A stretch of DNA of 64,000 bases from an uncultured Anaerolineae bacterium (GTDB taxonomy: Bacteria > Chloroflexota > Anaerolineae > Aggregatilineales > Phototrophicaceae), in contig CAKQCB010000002.1 in the NCBI GenBank assembly GCA_934216615.1, positions 186,001 to 250,000 on the forward strand, in the 5' to 3' direction. Positions 62,188 to 64,000 of the stretch are shown here, piece by piece. Position 1 is the first letter of the stretch. Every line of letters begins with the position of its first letter. The translations under genes and the position numbers were made by a program. The notes under the pieces were generated by a model. That model had not been told where the DNA came from, made no database searches, and was given only the letters and a program-made list of their open reading frames with translations.

Positions 62188-63807
62188 ATGAAACTCATGA
62201 CATTCGATTTTCAATCACGGCGGTCGATGGTCACCGCACGCCGAGGCATGGTTGCAACCAGCAATCCACTCGCCAGCCAAGCAGGGCTTGCCATCTTGCG
62301 CCAAGGCGGAAATGCGGCGGATGCCGCCGTTGCCAGCGCCGCTGTCCTCAATGTCACAGAAGCCGCCTCTACGGGCATGGGGGGCGATATGTTCGCCATG
62401 TATTACGATGCCAAGACTCAAAAAATCAGCGCGTTAAATGGCAGTGGGCGCTGTGCGTCTGAATTGACGTTAGACCGTTTACAAAAAGATGGGCATACAA
62501 CGATACCTGTGCGTCATGGTTACAGCATCACGGTGCCGGGTGCGGTACGGGGATGGGAAGATTTACTCAAACAGCACGGCACGATGCGTTTTCATGAAGT
62601 GCTGGCCGACGCCTATCATTACGCACATGATGGCTTTCCCGTACACCCTGTTTATGCCGCGTCTTGGAAAGCCTCTGAAACGGTCTTAAAACAAGGGAAA
62701 TATACAGCGGATTATCTTCCGAACGGGAAAGCACCCCAAGCGGGGCAGATCGTCACTTTGCCTGCGCTTGCCCGAACCCTCGCTCAATTACGTGAAGGCG
62801 GGGCCGATGCTTTTTATCACGGGCAAATCGCAGAAGCGATTGTCGGCGCTGTAGAAGAAGCGAGCGGCGTAATGACCCTCGCCGATCTGCAACAGCATCT
62901 CTCCACATGGGATGAACCTATCAAAGCCGATTATCACGGGGTGACGGTTTGGGAATGTCCGCCCAACGGTCAAGGGATTGTCGCCTTGCAAGCACTTCGA
63001 CTTTTAGAAGCCTTTGACTTAGCCTCCCTCGCCTTTGATTCACCCGAACGGATTCACTGGATGGTAGAAGCATCACGCCTCGCTTTTGCCGACGCACGTC
63101 ATTATGTCGCTGACCTCGCGACTAACCCCGCCCCTGTCGAAGCGTTATTGAGTCAAAACTATATCGCTGAACGGCGACAGATGATTCAAGCAGACCGCGC
63201 GATGGAACCCGCCAGTTTTGGCATGCCGTTTGGAGGTTCGGACACGGTCTATCTGAGCGTGGTCGATGGCGAAGGAAACGCCTGCTCATTCATCAACAGC
63301 CTGTATATGGGCTTTGGCTCAGGCGTGGTTGCCAAAGAGGCGGGGTTCTTTTTACAAAATCGCGGGGCGTTATTCTCGCTCGAAGCCGATGCGCCCAATG
63401 TCCTCGCGCCAAATAAACGCCCGTATCACACGATTATCCCCGCGCTGGCGACACACGGCGACACCCTCTACAGCGCGTTTGGGGTGATGGGCGGGTTCAT
63501 GCAGCCCCAAGGTCACGTACAAATGATCTGTGCGATAATCGACGACGGGCTGAACCCACAAGAAGCGCTCAACCGTCCGCGCTGGTGTTTGGATAGTGGA
63601 ACCAGCAGTTCGATGCTTCTGCTTGAAGAAGGGATTCCAGTCGCTACGATGAGCCGACTGGCGAGTATGGGGCATCATGTCCGCCCCATCAGTGGGCGCG
63701 AACGGGGTCACTTTGGCGATGGTCAAATTATCGTGCGCGACGCTGAAACCGGTGTCTTATTTGGTGGAAGCGACCCGCGTAAAGACGGGCTTACCGCCGC
63801 CTACTGA
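62188..63807 (+). CDS. Gamma-glutamyltransferase family protein
   Basis: The 539-residue Ntn-hydrolase-fold protein starts near MVATSNPLASQAGLAILRQG and has NAADAAVASAAVLNVTEAAS and GGDMFAMYYDA, all typical of the large subunit. The small subunit would begin with the catalytic Thr in GGSDTVYLSVVDGEGNACSF, which self-cleaves to give the active heterodimer. The oxyanion/binding segment and GVMGGFMQPQGHVQMICAII are also present. No signal peptide is seen. It may act on glutathione or other gamma-glutamyl compounds, or be a related acylase. It is divergent from GH20. Confidence 0.88.
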   Translation: MKLMTFDFQSRRSMVTARRGMVATSNPLASQAGLAILRQGGNAADAAVASAAVLNVTEAASTGMGGDMFAMYYDAKTQKISALNGSGRCASELTLDRLQKDGHTTIPVRHGYSITVPGAVRGWEDLLKQHGTMRFHEVLADAYHYAHDGFPVHPVYAASWKASETVLKQGKYTADYLPNGKAPQAGQIVTLPALARTLAQLREGGADAFYHGQIAEAIVGAVEEASGVMTLADLQQHLSTWDEPIKADYHGVTVWECPPNGQGIVALQALRLLEAFDLASLAFDSPERIHWMVEASRLAFADARHYVADLATNPAPVEALLSQNYIAERRQMIQADRAMEPASFGMPFGGSDTVYLSVVDGEGNACSFINSLYMGFGSGVVAKEAGFFLQNRGALFSLEADAPNVLAPNKRPYHTIIPALATHGDTLYSAFGVMGGFMQPQGHVQMICAIIDDGLNPQEALNRPRWCLDSGTSSSMLLLEEGIPVATMSRLASMGHHVRPISGRERGHFGDGQIIVRDAETGVLFGGSDPRKDGLTAAY

Positions 63808-63821
63808 GTAGTTAACTGCCG

Positions 63822-64000
63822 ATGTCTGAACCTATAAATTCTCCTCCGCTCAAACTACGTGTGGTCATCTGCTTAGGTGAACATTGTAATTTATGGCGTG
63901 GAGGCACCAAAATTGAACAAGCCCTTCTGCCTTTTGTGCAGGAACTACGCATCAAGTTTCCAAACATCATCTTTAAAATGGAGACGGCGCGCTGTCTATC
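63822..64000 (+). CDS. Thioredoxin-like [2Fe-2S] ferredoxin-like protein, partial
   Basis: A plus-strand frame starts at ATG 63822 and remains open to the right edge (59 residues visible). The segment LRVVICLGEHCNLWRGG followed by an amphipathic helix and a later TARCLS resembles the thioredoxin-like ferredoxin fold, where two cysteines (CxGxxC) and a later pair bind a 2Fe-2S cluster. Only two of the ligands and one further Cys are visible. It begins 14 bases after the ggt stop, so it may be co-transcribed. Confidence 0.55.
   Translation, partial: MSEPINSPPLKLRVVICLGEHCNLWRGGTKIEQALLPFVQELRIKFPNIIFKMETARCL

Overview
The window looks like a chromosomal segment of a Chloroflexota bacterium, most likely near Anaerolineae. 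This is an inference from gene content: the fused str-S10-spc ribosomal order, a transaldolase-glucose-6-phosphate isomerase fusion, an F420-type luciferase-like oxidoreductase, and many exported or membrane proteins with Pro/Thr-rich linkers. No rRNA, tRNA, CRISPR array, insertion sequence or phage gene was found. The segment is dense and mostly housekeeping, with several small regulatory and accessory modules.

Layout. 1-10522 (minus strand) is one long translation operon reading rpsL-rpsG-fusA-tuf-rpsJ-rplC-rplD-rplW-rplB-rpsS-rplV-rpsC-rplP-rpmC-rpsQ-rplN-rplX-rplE (rplE is cut by the window edge). It has a strong promoter at 10709-10737 and a structured leader. 10840-14873 holds an FHA protein with a degenerate receiver domain, an exported C39-peptidase-like TPR protein, an exported propeller-like protein and a small conserved-looking protein. 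15032-17916 is a surface-glycan set (CgeB-like glycosyltransferase, methyltransferase, family 2 glycosyltransferase), followed by the luciferase-like oxidoreductase. 18993-21086 is a two-gene minus operon (glutaminyl cyclase and a membrane SH3 protein). 21355-26993 is a pentose-phosphate block (tkt, rpiB, tal-pgi).

27211-37812 contains an FmdB-like protein without its zinc cysteines, an aldo/keto reductase, dtd, a 1459-residue membrane pseudokinase-like protein, a receiver-histidine kinase, a MaoC hydratase, a candidate small RNA, a TPR membrane protein and a HEAT-repeat protein. 38129-48838 contains a type II NADH dehydrogenase with a near-perfect Rex operator over its promoter, a sugar-dehydrogenase-like lipoprotein, gatA, an exported two-repeat protein, a PHP hydrolase, a zinc-ribbon/TPR protein, coaBC and a winged-helix protein.

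48845-56791 (minus) is a DNA-repair operon: a degenerate SF1 helicase-like protein, an active-looking UvrD-type helicase, a RecB-like PD-(D/E)XK nuclease, RecJ and a small L7/L12-tail-like protein, with overlapping genes and a LexA-like palindrome on the promoter. It resembles an AddAB machine split into three chains, joined to RecJ. 57147-64000 holds a small STAS-like protein, a YbhN-type membrane protein, a sugar oxidoreductase and family 20 glycosidase (amino-sugar use), gamma-glutamyltransferase and the start of a ferredoxin-like gene.

The best leads are the Rex-ndh circuit, the split AddAB-RecJ operon, the two-hairpin orphan RNA at 35516-35595, and the operator-dense promoters of the pseudokinase and the GH20/GGT pair.
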